Of a DNA stretch of 64,000 nucleotides, positions 1-7,886 are shown piece after piece; position 1 is the first letter of the stretch; the number at the start of each line of letters is the position of its first letter. Source of the DNA: MADRE3 sp963718195 (GTDB taxonomy: Bacteria; Desulfobacterota; Desulfobulbia; Desulfobulbales; Desulfocapsaceae); assembly GCA_963718195.1 (NCBI GenBank), contig CAVQYQ010000006.1:682001-746000 (forward strand), given 5' to 3'. Position numbers and translations under genes: made by a program. The notes beneath the pieces were generated by a model that had not been told where the DNA came from, ran no database searches, and was given only the letters and a program-made list of their open reading frames with translations.

Positions 1-1
1 C

Positions 2-2071
2 GAACGTAATAGAGATGCCATGGTGCCCGCTTACCAGGGACTGGCAGCAGAAGAGCTGACTGCAGCTGTGGGCAAAGATATCAAAGGAGTTCTGCTGGTT
101 CAATATATGCCGCCTGACTCTGAAGCATTTGGCAATGAGCTCATTGTAAGCCTGAGGGCAACACGTGAGTTTGGTATGGTGATCACCGCTGGTCTGGGGG
201 GAACCGACACCGAACTGTATGCCCGTCGTTTCAGAAAGGACCAGGCAGTTGTCACCGGTTCGACAATTATGCATGACGGACATTCATTTTTTCAACTCTT
301 CCGTCGGACCATCGCCTACAGGAAGCTGGCTGGATTGACCAGGGGCCAGCGGCGAATCGTAACTGATGAGCAGTTGGTCGAGTGTTTTGATTCTTTTATC
401 CGGATGGGAAATTACTTTTCACCATCCGCCAGCAGCGGGTTTCAACTACTCGAACTTGAGGTAAACCCGTTTGCTTTCAGCGATTACCTGATGATACCAC
501 TGGATGGGCTCTGTACCTTTTCGTCATCCGCAAGATCAGCTAAATCTCGACCAGTAGCTCATATTGACCAGCTCCTGCACCCAGAGCGTATTGGAATTAT
601 TGGTGTCTCTTCAAGTCGAAAGAATTTCGGCCGGATCATTCTTGACAATATCCTGGCAGAAGGATTCTCTCCTGAGGCCGTCACGATTATTCACGAACAG
701 CAGAAAGAGATCGCCGGGGTCTCCTGTATTCCTGGTCTGGAGGCTTTGCCAGAACCATTTGATCTTTTAATTGTCGCGGTCGGCGCTGCCCATGTTCCAG
801 AGCTCATTGACCAGATTATTTTGCACGGCGCGGCTGTTTCGGTAATGTTGATTTCAGGTGGACTTGGTGAAACGGTTGAAAGCAGAGACCGTGCCGAACA
901 CGTCGTTCAGTCGATTAACCGTGGTCGTGAAGAAGGAGCGACTGTGCCGGTTGTGCTCGGAGCCAACTGCATGGGGGTAATCTCACATCCCGGCAACTAT
1001 GATACCTGGTTTATCCCGGAGGAGAAGTTGCCCAAAGACAGGGGCGGCGGATATCGACGTTCAGCACTGATCAGTCAATCAGGTGCTTTTATGCTGCACA
1101 GGAGCCACCAGTGTCCCGAATTAAAGCCCGCCTATATGATTTCAATGGGGAACCAGACGGATCTTACCCTGGGCGATATGGTAAAATACTTTAAGGATTC
1201 TGACCGGGTTGATGTCATTGCCGTCTACGTCGAGGGGTTCAGAGATGCTGACGGGCTGGAATTCTGCCTGGCAGTCAGGGAGGCTGTCATTGCCGGCAAA
1301 GAGGTGATTTTTTATAAGGCCGGCCGGACCCCGGAAGGAAAGGCTGCCACTAGCGGCCATACCGCTTCGCTTGCTGGAGACTATATGGTTTGCGAGAGTT
1401 GTGTCCGTCAGGCCGGCGCAATGGTGGCACGAACCTTTTCTGAATTCCAGGAGCTGTTTTTCCTGGCTGAAACACAGAGCAGAAAAGTCATTTCCGGAAA
1501 TCGCCTTGGTGCTGTCAGCGGTGCTGGGTTCGAGGCCGTGGGGATGGCTGACTCTATTGATTCAGATGATTATCACATGCAACTTGCCAGATTCTCAGGA
1601 ACAACAAACAGCAGAATAAAACAGATTCTGACGGAAAAACAGCTTGATTCGCTGGTGACGGTGGCTAATCCGCTCGATATTAATCCGGCAGCCGATGATG
1701 AAACCCATGCACGTATCGCTGAAATCATACTCGATGATAGCGGGGTTGATGCGATTGTGGTGAGCCTGGATCCGCTTTCTCCTGCAATGCGGACGCTGCA
1801 TGACCCTGAGTCCAGGAACTATGATATGGATGAAGAGGGGAGCATCAAGGCAAGAATGATTGCCCTGGCTGAAAAGAGCGTAAAACCGATCGTAACGGTC
1901 GTAGACGGCGGAAGAATGTTCGATCCCCTGCGGGATTCATTAATTGAGCAAGGAATCCCGGTTTTCCGGGTCTGTGACCATGCCGTGGCCACCCTGGCTC
2001 TCTATATTCAGGGACGATTGTCGAGCCAGTTGCTGCGCGCGAAAGAGCAGCAGGGTGTCATAACTTGCTGA
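2..2071 (+). CDS. Acyl-CoA synthetase, NDP-forming (5' partial)
   Basis: The reading frame is open to the left edge of the window, so the N-terminus is missing; the first visible ATG is at 20. Numbering from that ATG, residues 1-160 are the end of an ATP-grasp domain (motif ELEVNPF at 145-151). Residues 185-280 form a Rossmann-type CoA-binding domain (IGIIGVSSSR), and 310-680 are succinyl-CoA-ligase-like domains. SGHTASLAG carries the expected phosphohistidine, His447. These enzymes interconvert acyl-CoA plus NDP/Pi with the free acid plus NTP in the cytoplasm. The ATP-grasp module precedes the CoA-binding module, a permuted order compared with many family members. The substrate cannot be told from sequence. 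The next gene is convergent and ends 12 bases downstream. Confidence 0.85.
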   Translation, partial: ERNRDAMVPAYQGLAAEELTAAVGKDIKGVLLVQYMPPDSEAFGNELIVSLRATREFGMVITAGLGGTDTELYARRFRKDQAVVTGSTIMHDGHSFFQLFRRTIAYRKLAGLTRGQRRIVTDEQLVECFDSFIRMGNYFSPSASSGFQLLELEVNPFAFSDYLMIPLDGLCTFSSSARSAKSRPVAHIDQLLHPERIGIIGVSSSRKNFGRIILDNILAEGFSPEAVTIIHEQQKEIAGVSCIPGLEALPEPFDLLIVAVGAAHVPELIDQIILHGAAVSVMLISGGLGETVESRDRAEHVVQSINRGREEGATVPVVLGANCMGVISHPGNYDTWFIPEEKLPKDRGGGYRRSALISQSGAFMLHRSHQCPELKPAYMISMGNQTDLTLGDMVKYFKDSDRVDVIAVYVEGFRDADGLEFCLAVREAVIAGKEVIFYKAGRTPEGKAATSGHTASLAGDYMVCESCVRQAGAMVARTFSEFQELFFLAETQSRKVISGNRLGAVSGAGFEAVGMADSIDSDDYHMQLARFSGTTNSRIKQILTEKQLDSLVTVANPLDINPAADDETHARIAEIILDDSGVDAIVVSLDPLSPAMRTLHDPESRNYDMDEEGSIKARMIALAEKSVKPIVTVVDGGRMFDPLRDSLIEQGIPVFRVCDHAVATLALYIQGRLSSQLLRAKEQQGVITC

Positions 2072-2083
2072 TACCGTTGAGAT

Positions 2084-2677
2084 TCAGTCAGCCGGTGGCA
2101 CCGTGAAATAATTTGGCTCACTACCCGGTTTCCATTTTATATTGCACCCCATAGACGGCTTTTGTTCTGAGCTAATGGGGGTTCCTGTAAGAAGTGCATT
2201 CACTGCGGCACTGAGATCTTCTCCGGTAATTGGTTGCTCATTTCCCGGACGAGCACTGTCAAATTGCCCCCTGTACACCAGTTTTTTCTCCTGGTTGAAA
2301 AGAAAGAAATCCGGAGTGCAGGCTGCCTGGTATATTTTTGCGACATCCTGCTTTTCATCAACAAGATAAGGAAAGCTGAAAGCAAAGCTTTTTGCCAGGG
2401 TGATCATCTTCTCCGGGCTGTCATCCGGAAAGGCTGAATAGTCGTTACTGTTAATCCCAACGACAGTGATACCCTGGTCCTGGTAGTCGCGGATTTTTTC
2501 CGCTAATCGTGCAGCGATATGGAGGACATAAGGACAGTGATTGCAGATGAAAATAACCAGAAGACCTTTGTCAATTGCCTGGTCTGCCAGGGTGAATGTT
2601 TTGCCATCAGCACGAGCCAGTGTGAAGTCGGGAGCGGATGTCCCAAGATCCAGCATTGTAGAAGGTGTCAGTACCAT
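2084..2677 (-). CDS. Thioredoxin-fold AhpC/TSA-like protein
   Basis: A soluble peroxiredoxin/thioredoxin-like domain fills the protein. The N-terminal stretch GTSAPDFTLARADGKTF is typical of AhpC/TSA or TlpA folds. A CNHC motif sits where the redox CxxC lies, in the sequence FICNHCPYV, and a cis-Pro-type CTPDFFLF follows. An in-frame ATG at 2740 would add 21 residues, but the ATG at 2677 has a GGAGAG Shine-Dalgarno about 6 bases upstream and begins just before the conserved domain, so I prefer it. No signal peptide is seen with that start, so it is probably cytoplasmic. A thiol-disulfide or peroxide role is inferred from the fold only. Confidence 0.85.
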   Translation of the reverse strand: MVLTPSTMLDLGTSAPDFTLARADGKTFTLADQAIDKGLLVIFICNHCPYVLHIAARLAEKIRDYQDQGITVVGINSNDYSAFPDDSPEKMITLAKSFAFSFPYLVDEKQDVAKIYQAACTPDFFLFNQEKKLVYRGQFDSARPGNEQPITGEDLSAAVNALLTGTPISSEQKPSMGCNIKWKPGSEPNYFTVPPAD

Positions 2678-2851
2678 TGGTATCTCTCCGGTTTGTAGAT
2701 ATGAATGTGATCTTAAAAAGTGTTCAGGTTTTCCTGCCAACCGTTACACTTTGTCCGTTGGCCTTGGGATAACGATAATATCACTCGACCTGAATGCAAC
2801 TGTCCCCGCCGAATATCAACTGCTATCCTGAAATGTATCGACTGATCTGAG

Positions 2852-2867
2852 TGTTGCACCTTCAACA
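2852..2867 (+). promoter_or_regulatory. NifA upstream activator site for nifV
   Basis: Exact TGT-N10-ACA match to the NifA binding consensus, about 140 bases upstream of the -24/-12 promoter of nifV. A second, shorter inverted repeat (ACATTG-TAG-CAATGT) directly follows it. Function is inferred from consensus and position. Confidence 0.65.
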
Positions 2868-3006
2868 TTGTAGCAATGTGACAACTTTGTCGATTTTCCA
2901 CCAGGGGCTCTGCGGTTGATAGTGATCATCAAACAGAATGATCGGATACCAGCCGGCTCGGCCACGGTTTCCGGGCGGTTGAGGGGGCTTGCCCCGATAT
3001 GGTTAA

Positions 3007-3022
3007 TGGCATCCATTTTGCT
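3007..3022 (+). promoter_or_regulatory. Sigma-54 promoter of nifV
   Basis: TGGCAT-N5-TTGCT matches the -24/-12 consensus. It ends 28 bases before the nifV ATG at 3051, leaving room for a short leader with a GAGGA ribosome site. The match resembles the promoters before nifH and nifE in this window. Confidence 0.8.
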
Positions 3023-3050
3023 AGAGCTTGTATAAAAAAAAGAGGATGTC

Positions 3051-4103
3051 ATGACGATACAGGGGAAAATTATAGATACGACGTTACGTGAAGGCGAGCA
3101 GACCCCGGGGGTACGCTTCAGCCTTGAACAGAAAAAGAGGATCATTGATAGCCTGGCAGCGATCGGTGTAGCCGAGGTTGAAGTTGGTATTTCGTCACGA
3201 CGTCTTGATGCGCCCCAACGACTGATAAACTATTGTCGGCAGATTCATCCTGGACTGAGATTGTCACTCTGGAGCAGGTGTCGATCAGGGGATATCAGCC
3301 ACGCGGCTGCATTATCTCCTGACATCCTGTCCTTATCAGTTCCCGTTTCAGATATTCACCTTGAGAAAAAATTCAACAGAAACCGGACCTGGGCACGAAA
3401 GTCGATGCTCAACGGGATTTTGCTGGCCAAGAAACAGGGATTGGCAGTCTCCATGGGTTTTGAAGATGCGACTCGGGGCGACAAAGCATTTATCTGTGAT
3501 ATGGCTGTTTTGGCAACAAGAGCCGGTGCTGAAAGAATACGTATCGCTGATACCGTTGGCATTGCATCTCCGCTGGGAATAACAGATCTGCTGTCTGCCA
3601 TAAGACGAAAAGTGGGGTCGATCCAACTGGCTTTACATGCCCATAATGATTTCGGTATGGCAACGGCAAATGCAATTACCGCACTGGAGGCTGGAGCCGA
3701 GTGGGTTGACGGCGTCATTCTTGGCCTTGGTGAACGAGCCGGCTGTGCTCGACTTGAGGAACTGGTCGGTTATTTGTCGATTATCAAAGGTGTCCAGGTG
3801 CTCAAGAGTGATCAAATCAAGACACTTGCTTCCTATGTGGCAGGAATCGTGAATAAGAAAATTGACGGGCAACATCCATTGCTCGGAAATGATATCTTCA
3901 CCTGTGAGACCGGTTTGCATCTCCAGGGATTACTGCTGGAACCAGAGACCTATGAGCCATACTGTCCCGAGAGAATCGGGGCGCAGAGAAAACTTCTATT
4001 CGGGGTCAAGAGCGGCAGAAAAGCACTCAAGCAAAGACTTGATCGTATTACCGGGCACGAACAGGGGCGAGCATACAGACAACCTGATTGTTCGACTGGA
4101 TAG
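3051..4103 (+). CDS. nifV: Homocitrate synthase NifV
   Basis: Condenses acetyl-CoA and 2-oxoglutarate to homocitrate, the organic ligand of the nitrogenase FeMo-cofactor. The TIM-barrel DRE-type signature is near the N-terminus (DTTLREGEQTPG), and the metal-site HAHNDFGMA lies near residue 197. GLGERAGCARLEEL is the family's second signature region. The usual C-terminal GKHSG-type motif appears as GVKSGRKAL. At 350 residues it is slightly short at the C-terminus. The start is supported by a GAGGA site. It stands about 43 kb from the main nif operons but has its own sigma-54 promoter and NifA site, so it should be co-regulated with them. It ends one base from the convergent neighbour. Confidence 0.92.
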   Translation: MTIQGKIIDTTLREGEQTPGVRFSLEQKKRIIDSLAAIGVAEVEVGISSRRLDAPQRLINYCRQIHPGLRLSLWSRCRSGDISHAAALSPDILSLSVPVSDIHLEKKFNRNRTWARKSMLNGILLAKKQGLAVSMGFEDATRGDKAFICDMAVLATRAGAERIRIADTVGIASPLGITDLLSAIRRKVGSIQLALHAHNDFGMATANAITALEAGAEWVDGVILGLGERAGCARLEELVGYLSIIKGVQVLKSDQIKTLASYVAGIVNKKIDGQHPLLGNDIFTCETGLHLQGLLLEPETYEPYCPERIGAQRKLLFGVKSGRKALKQRLDRITGHEQGRAYRQPDCSTG

Positions 4104-4104
4104 C

Positions 4105-5181
4105 TCAGCGGCCCAACATGATCACCTGGCCGAGCTGAGGCCTGATATAGCGATCCTGATCGAGACCGTTCTCATTGATGTGTCGCTCAAGGTCGAGCAT
4201 TGGATATCCCGGGGGATTATCGCCAAGATGAAAGGTACCCCACTGGGTTGGTATAAATGAGTGTGCTTTCAGGTCTGTAAACGCCCGTATGGCCTCTTCA
4301 ACATTCATGTGAGGGTAATGCATAAACCAGCGCGGTTGATAGGCTGTGATCGGCAGCAAGGCGTAATCGATCTTATTGAATTTCTTTCCAAACTCCTGGT
4401 ATCCCACAAAATATCCGCTGTCACCACCAAAATATACAGTTACTTCAGGGGATTCAAGCATGTAGCTGACCCAGAGTGTAGAATTGCGTCCCTGGCCAAT
4501 TCGACGCGACCAGTGCTGAGCGGGCAGACTGGTGACGAGCACCTCATCATGTCTGACATCCTTCCACCAGTCAAGCTCGATTACCTCACCGCTATGCTGT
4601 GAGGAGACATAGTCTTTTAAGCCAAGCGGCACGATAATTCGGGCATGATCAGGCAGTGCCTGCAGGGTACGTGTGTCTAGATGGTCATAGTGGTTATGAG
4701 AAATGATGACATTAAGTGATCCATCCAGTTCAGCAAGATCTTCTAGGTCAAGCGCTGGAGGTGTTACCCTGGCAGGGAGCAACGCACGGTTGGATAGCAT
4801 TGGATCCGTCAGCCAATATGTCCCCGAGATTCTCATGAGAAAGGTGGCATGTCCAATCCAGACGAGAAAGTCATGGCCCTCGGGTATCTTTCCGATTCGC
4901 TCCAGCAGGTTGTCTTCCCATTGGGGAAGATATGTTTCTTCCTGCTCTGTGTACTCAGCTTTTTGCGTCAGCCGCCATTTAAAAAACTGGGACACACGTT
5001 TTTCTTCCATGGGCATCCAGGGATTGAAGAAAACGCCGTTTTTTTCATGGGATGCATAGAGGTCGGCTGGGTTGGTCAGGGCTACCTTGCTGCGCCATGA
5101 CGCTTCATCAAATGGTTGCGGAGAAAAAATGCAGGAAACAAGAAGTGGGGTAAACAGGAGTAAAATCAGAAAAGGGCGCAC
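4105..5181 (-). CDS. MBL-fold metallohydrolase, predicted lipoprotein
   Basis: A metallo-beta-lactamase fold of the RomA / NAPE-PLD-like group: WIGHATFLMRISG, the zinc motif SHNHYDHLD, the later YFGGDSGYF, and a C-terminal IPTQWGTFHLGD. I choose a GTG start at 5181. It gives a short positive N-terminus, a hydrophobic stretch and a lipobox (LLVSC), typical of a lipoprotein. Longer starts (TTG at 5250, ATG at 5241) would add a second hydrophobic segment and run into IS-derived sequence. The substrate is unknown; relatives include phospholipase-D-type and L-ascorbate-6-phosphate-lactonase-like hydrolases. The protein is probably anchored to the outer face of the cytoplasmic membrane or to the outer membrane. 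Confidence 0.82.
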   Translation of the reverse strand: MRPFLILLLFTPLLVSCIFSPQPFDEASWRSKVALTNPADLYASHEKNGVFFNPWMPMEEKRVSQFFKWRLTQKAEYTEQEETYLPQWEDNLLERIGKIPEGHDFLVWIGHATFLMRISGTYWLTDPMLSNRALLPARVTPPALDLEDLAELDGSLNVIISHNHYDHLDTRTLQALPDHARIIVPLGLKDYVSSQHSGEVIELDWWKDVRHDEVLVTSLPAQHWSRRIGQGRNSTLWVSYMLESPEVTVYFGGDSGYFVGYQEFGKKFNKIDYALLPITAYQPRWFMHYPHMNVEEAIRAFTDLKAHSFIPTQWGTFHLGDNPPGYPMLDLERHINENGLDQDRYIRPQLGQVIMLGR

Positions 5182-5260
5182 GGCTTTATCTCTGCTAATT
5201 AATGGAAGTGAAAAAAAAGTAATGATTGAGACAATAAGCATTCCTTGCAAATTTCCTTGA

Positions 5261-5329
5261 CCAGCATCCCTGCCCAGCTTCTTTGAGATTGCTGATAATC
5301 TGTGTTTCGTTAAATCGTGAATTTTTCAT
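5261..5329 (-). pseudogene. IS3-family transposase OrfA remnant
   Basis: From an ATG at 5329 with a good AGGAG site, about 23 residues match the conserved start of IS3-family OrfA (MKNSRFNETQIISNLKEAG). The similarity then stops abruptly and the frame continues into unrelated sequence. No OrfB or clear terminal inverted repeats are visible nearby. This is a decayed insertion sequence lying directly upstream of the metallohydrolase gene. Confidence 0.7.
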
Positions 5330-5454
5330 GTGAATCTCCTGGCTTTTTGATTTTGCCAGAAGGTCTACTTTTAACATGTCTCTTTTTATGGGAAGCTTAC
5401 GATCTAAAAGATGACTTAATTGAGCCTTTTGCAAAACGCTCAATTGATTGTCTA

Positions 5455-6957
5455 CTAAACTGGGGCGGAATCAGTCTTCCAATTACTACCGTCTTGATAG
5501 TCCTCTATTGCAGCGATGGAGTGGTTGTGGGTGAATGAAGAGACCAGCTCGCTGATATTATTTCCCACAACGTTAATAGCGTTATCTATCAGGTCTTTAC
5601 GAAATCCAGTTTTCGCTAACCCAAAAGTGAACTCGGTAGTGATCATGGCAGCGATTATTTTCCCGAGAATGATTTTCGTACGCTGCAACAGCGCAGTATC
5701 AAGGCGAAAATTGAGTGTTTGTTGGTAATATGGCGAAATTTTTTCTGTTAAAGCAAACTGACTCAAAAATGCGTAAAGGTTTGTTTCCTTTTTCTTTCCC
5801 ATTTCTTTTATAACTTTATCAGCTATCTGACTATACATAACGTCGTTAGAACCCTCGAAAATCTGGAATGGCCGACTGTCGGCAACCGCTCGCCCTGCAA
5901 GACAGTCCCGGCGATATCCCATAGCTCCATTTAATTGCAATAATGATTGTGCGGCGTTTTGCATCATGTCTGTCAAAACAGCTTTCGTTGCATTTGCCTG
6001 CAGTCCAAAAGAGCTCAGATTATTGTTGATTCCAGATGTACCGGCGGCATAGTGACACATTGCAGAGTTAATTGTATACCAGGCCTGGAGCTGGGAGATT
6101 CTATGCTGAACCTGGTCATAATCCAGTAGATTCTTGCCCCCTACGTAGCGTTGCTTGCAGTGGGTTAGGGCCTCATCAAGTATTCTTTTAATAAATCCCA
6201 TGCCAATGCCAGACAGTCTGAGGCGACTACGATGGAGCAGGTCCATCATCAGCTTGACGCCACTGGTCTGAGGAGTCAGGCGTGAAGTGCTTGGGACACT
6301 TACATCTACCTTGTTGAGCCCATAAGGGATCAAGAACAAACCGAGTTTGTGATAGTATTCTTCTACTTCTATTTTTTGACCTGGTTGATCTTTTTCTACA
6401 ACAAAAAGGTTGATATCTCGCGCGAGGATACCATCCTTTTTTTGTTCGCGGGCAGTGACTATCCAGAAATCGGCAAGACCCGTTAAACCTCCCCAATGTT
6501 TCGATCCCTTAAGCGAGTAGCCTTTCTGGGATTCAATAAATGATGTACGCATAGCAAGTGCATCTGTGCCATAATCGGGCTCGGTAATCATCAACCCTCC
6601 CAAGCATGGACTATCGAGAAATGTTTTAAGCACATGGCGTTTTGCTTCATCCTGACCATATTTGGCGATCGGCTCAAGAAACAATGAACCGCTAATCCCC
6701 ATCATTAAGCCAACAGCGATGGACTCATAGGATGCAGCTTCCAACAACGAGAGACAGTCAACGGGATTATCTCCGCGCCCACCAAATTCTGTGGGAATAT
6801 AAATTGAAAGAGGATTATGGATCAAAATTTTACCAAGAATGTTTCTCGGCAAGCCCTCGATATGATTAACTGTCTCTGTCTCAGGGTGTTCCGAAAGGGT
6901 ACCCTTGAGATCTTGCTGGAACGTGTCGATAAATCTTTCATTTTGCCTTTGCTTCAT
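5455..6957 (-). CDS. Acyl-CoA dehydrogenase family protein
   Basis: A flavin-dependent acyl-CoA dehydrogenase-like protein of about 500 residues. Typical signatures are the FAD/substrate region LGGLMITEPDYGTDA, the SKHWGGLTG loop, and the C-terminal QIFEGSNDVMYSQIAD, where the glutamate corresponds to the region of the catalytic base in the family. The ATG at 6957 is preferred; an upstream GTG at 6969 would add four residues, and neither has a strong ribosome site. The protein is longer than standard 380-residue enzymes, with an extra C-terminal helical region of about 110 residues. The substrate is unknown. No ETF or acyl-CoA ligase gene is adjacent. Confidence 0.87.
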   Translation of the reverse strand: MKQRQNERFIDTFQQDLKGTLSEHPETETVNHIEGLPRNILGKILIHNPLSIYIPTEFGGRGDNPVDCLSLLEAASYESIAVGLMMGISGSLFLEPIAKYGQDEAKRHVLKTFLDSPCLGGLMITEPDYGTDALAMRTSFIESQKGYSLKGSKHWGGLTGLADFWIVTAREQKKDGILARDINLFVVEKDQPGQKIEVEEYYHKLGLFLIPYGLNKVDVSVPSTSRLTPQTSGVKLMMDLLHRSRLRLSGIGMGFIKRILDEALTHCKQRYVGGKNLLDYDQVQHRISQLQAWYTINSAMCHYAAGTSGINNNLSSFGLQANATKAVLTDMMQNAAQSLLQLNGAMGYRRDCLAGRAVADSRPFQIFEGSNDVMYSQIADKVIKEMGKKKETNLYAFLSQFALTEKISPYYQQTLNFRLDTALLQRTKIILGKIIAAMITTEFTFGLAKTGFRKDLIDNAINVVGNNISELVSSFTHNHSIAAIEDYQDGSNWKTDSAPV

Positions 6958-7206
6958 ATAGGTATCCACGTATCGCCGGTGTTCAGACGGGTTGAATTGA
7001 AGATTGCTAAAATACTGAAAATAGGAGGAGCTGATAACTATTTCTTAAAGCTAAAAGCTAGTACTCATCCTGGAATTTGCAAATACAGCTTTATCTGCAG
7101 CCTTTCAACTCAGGCTCAATTTATACCTGCGGACATTTTTGGTGAGAAAATATGGTATCAGGAACTCCTAGATAATAACTCTTTGCTTTACGACGAAGAC
7201 TACTGT

Positions 7207-7244
7207 CTCAATTTTCCCGGTACACCTTAGCCGGGAAAATTGAG
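7207..7244 (-). terminator. Long perfect hairpin, likely terminator
   Basis: A perfect 14-base inverted repeat (CTCAATTTTCCCGG and its complement) with a 10-base loop, 40 bases downstream of the small membrane protein gene read on the minus strand. It lacks a clean T run after the stem, so intrinsic termination is likely but not certain. Nothing else is recognised between 6958 and 7284. Confidence 0.55.
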
Positions 7245-7284
7245 AACTTTGAGGTCCAAGCTCATCTTGAACCGTGAATCAGGC

Positions 7285-7476
7285 TCATGTTGCTGAAGAC
7301 AAATGAGGCTTAGCGGTTCGTTTCCCTCGATCTTTAGAAAACATGCTGGCGAAATCCTTGCGGCATACCCATCTGAGTCCGAGGAACCAGACTGCGAACA
7401 TGAGTAGAGGAACGATGATGAACAGGGTTACAGGAAGAAACCACAAACCAACGATAATCTCATTAATTCCAGTCAT
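7285..7476 (-). CDS. Small membrane protein, unknown function
   Basis: A 63-residue protein with one long or two short hydrophobic segments (residues about 5-38) and a basic C-terminal tail. A good AAGGGGT ribosome site precedes the ATG. I do not recognise the family. It lies alone between the acyl-CoA dehydrogenase and a divergent sigma-54 activator, and is followed by a strong hairpin. Predicted inner-membrane location is from hydrophobicity only. Confidence 0.6.
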   Translation of the reverse strand: MTGINEIIVGLWFLPVTLFIIVPLLMFAVWFLGLRWVCRKDFASMFSKDRGKRTAKPHLSSAT

Positions 7477-7764
7477 TTTAATACCCCTTTTCTGAATTGT
7501 AGCGGGTAAGGAATCGCTTCGTTCGATGAGAAATGCCTACCCACCTGGATGTATGGATCATTTAAAGATTCTGGTAATTATTTTGGCCTTTTACCTTTGC
7601 CTCGAAGAGCTGCAGCTTTTCTATCGCTTAGTTCTACAATAGCGAAAGGCGTGCCTGAATTAGCGTGTGTTAGGCAGATTCTTTGCAAAAGGTATAAGTT
7701 GCTGGAATTATACAGTTATAAATAGGAGGGAGATTAAGATCCATTGATTTGTTAAAGAGTAATG

Positions 7765-7797
7765 TTTGCAAATGTCTACCAAGTAGACATTTGCAAA
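7765..7797. promoter_or_regulatory. Perfect 15-bp inverted repeat before activator gene
   Basis: The arms TTTGCAAATGTCTAC and its exact complement are separated by 3 bases, 90 bases upstream of the ATG at 7887. No T run follows, so an operator or a leader RNA hairpin is more likely than a terminator. It lies within the 410-base gap 7477-7886, which otherwise shows nothing clear. Confidence 0.5.
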
Positions 7798-7886
7798 GGT
7801 TAAGTGTACAATGTTTGGACAGTTTCACCTGTTATCCAAATAACTCCCGGGTTTTCATTTACAGCCATTTCGGCAGGCCAGTGCAC

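Noticed and set aside
6817..7230. 137-codon frame on the plus strand
   Set aside because: Half of it is the complement of the acyl-CoA dehydrogenase gene and the rest has no support; its stop falls in the loop of a hairpin.
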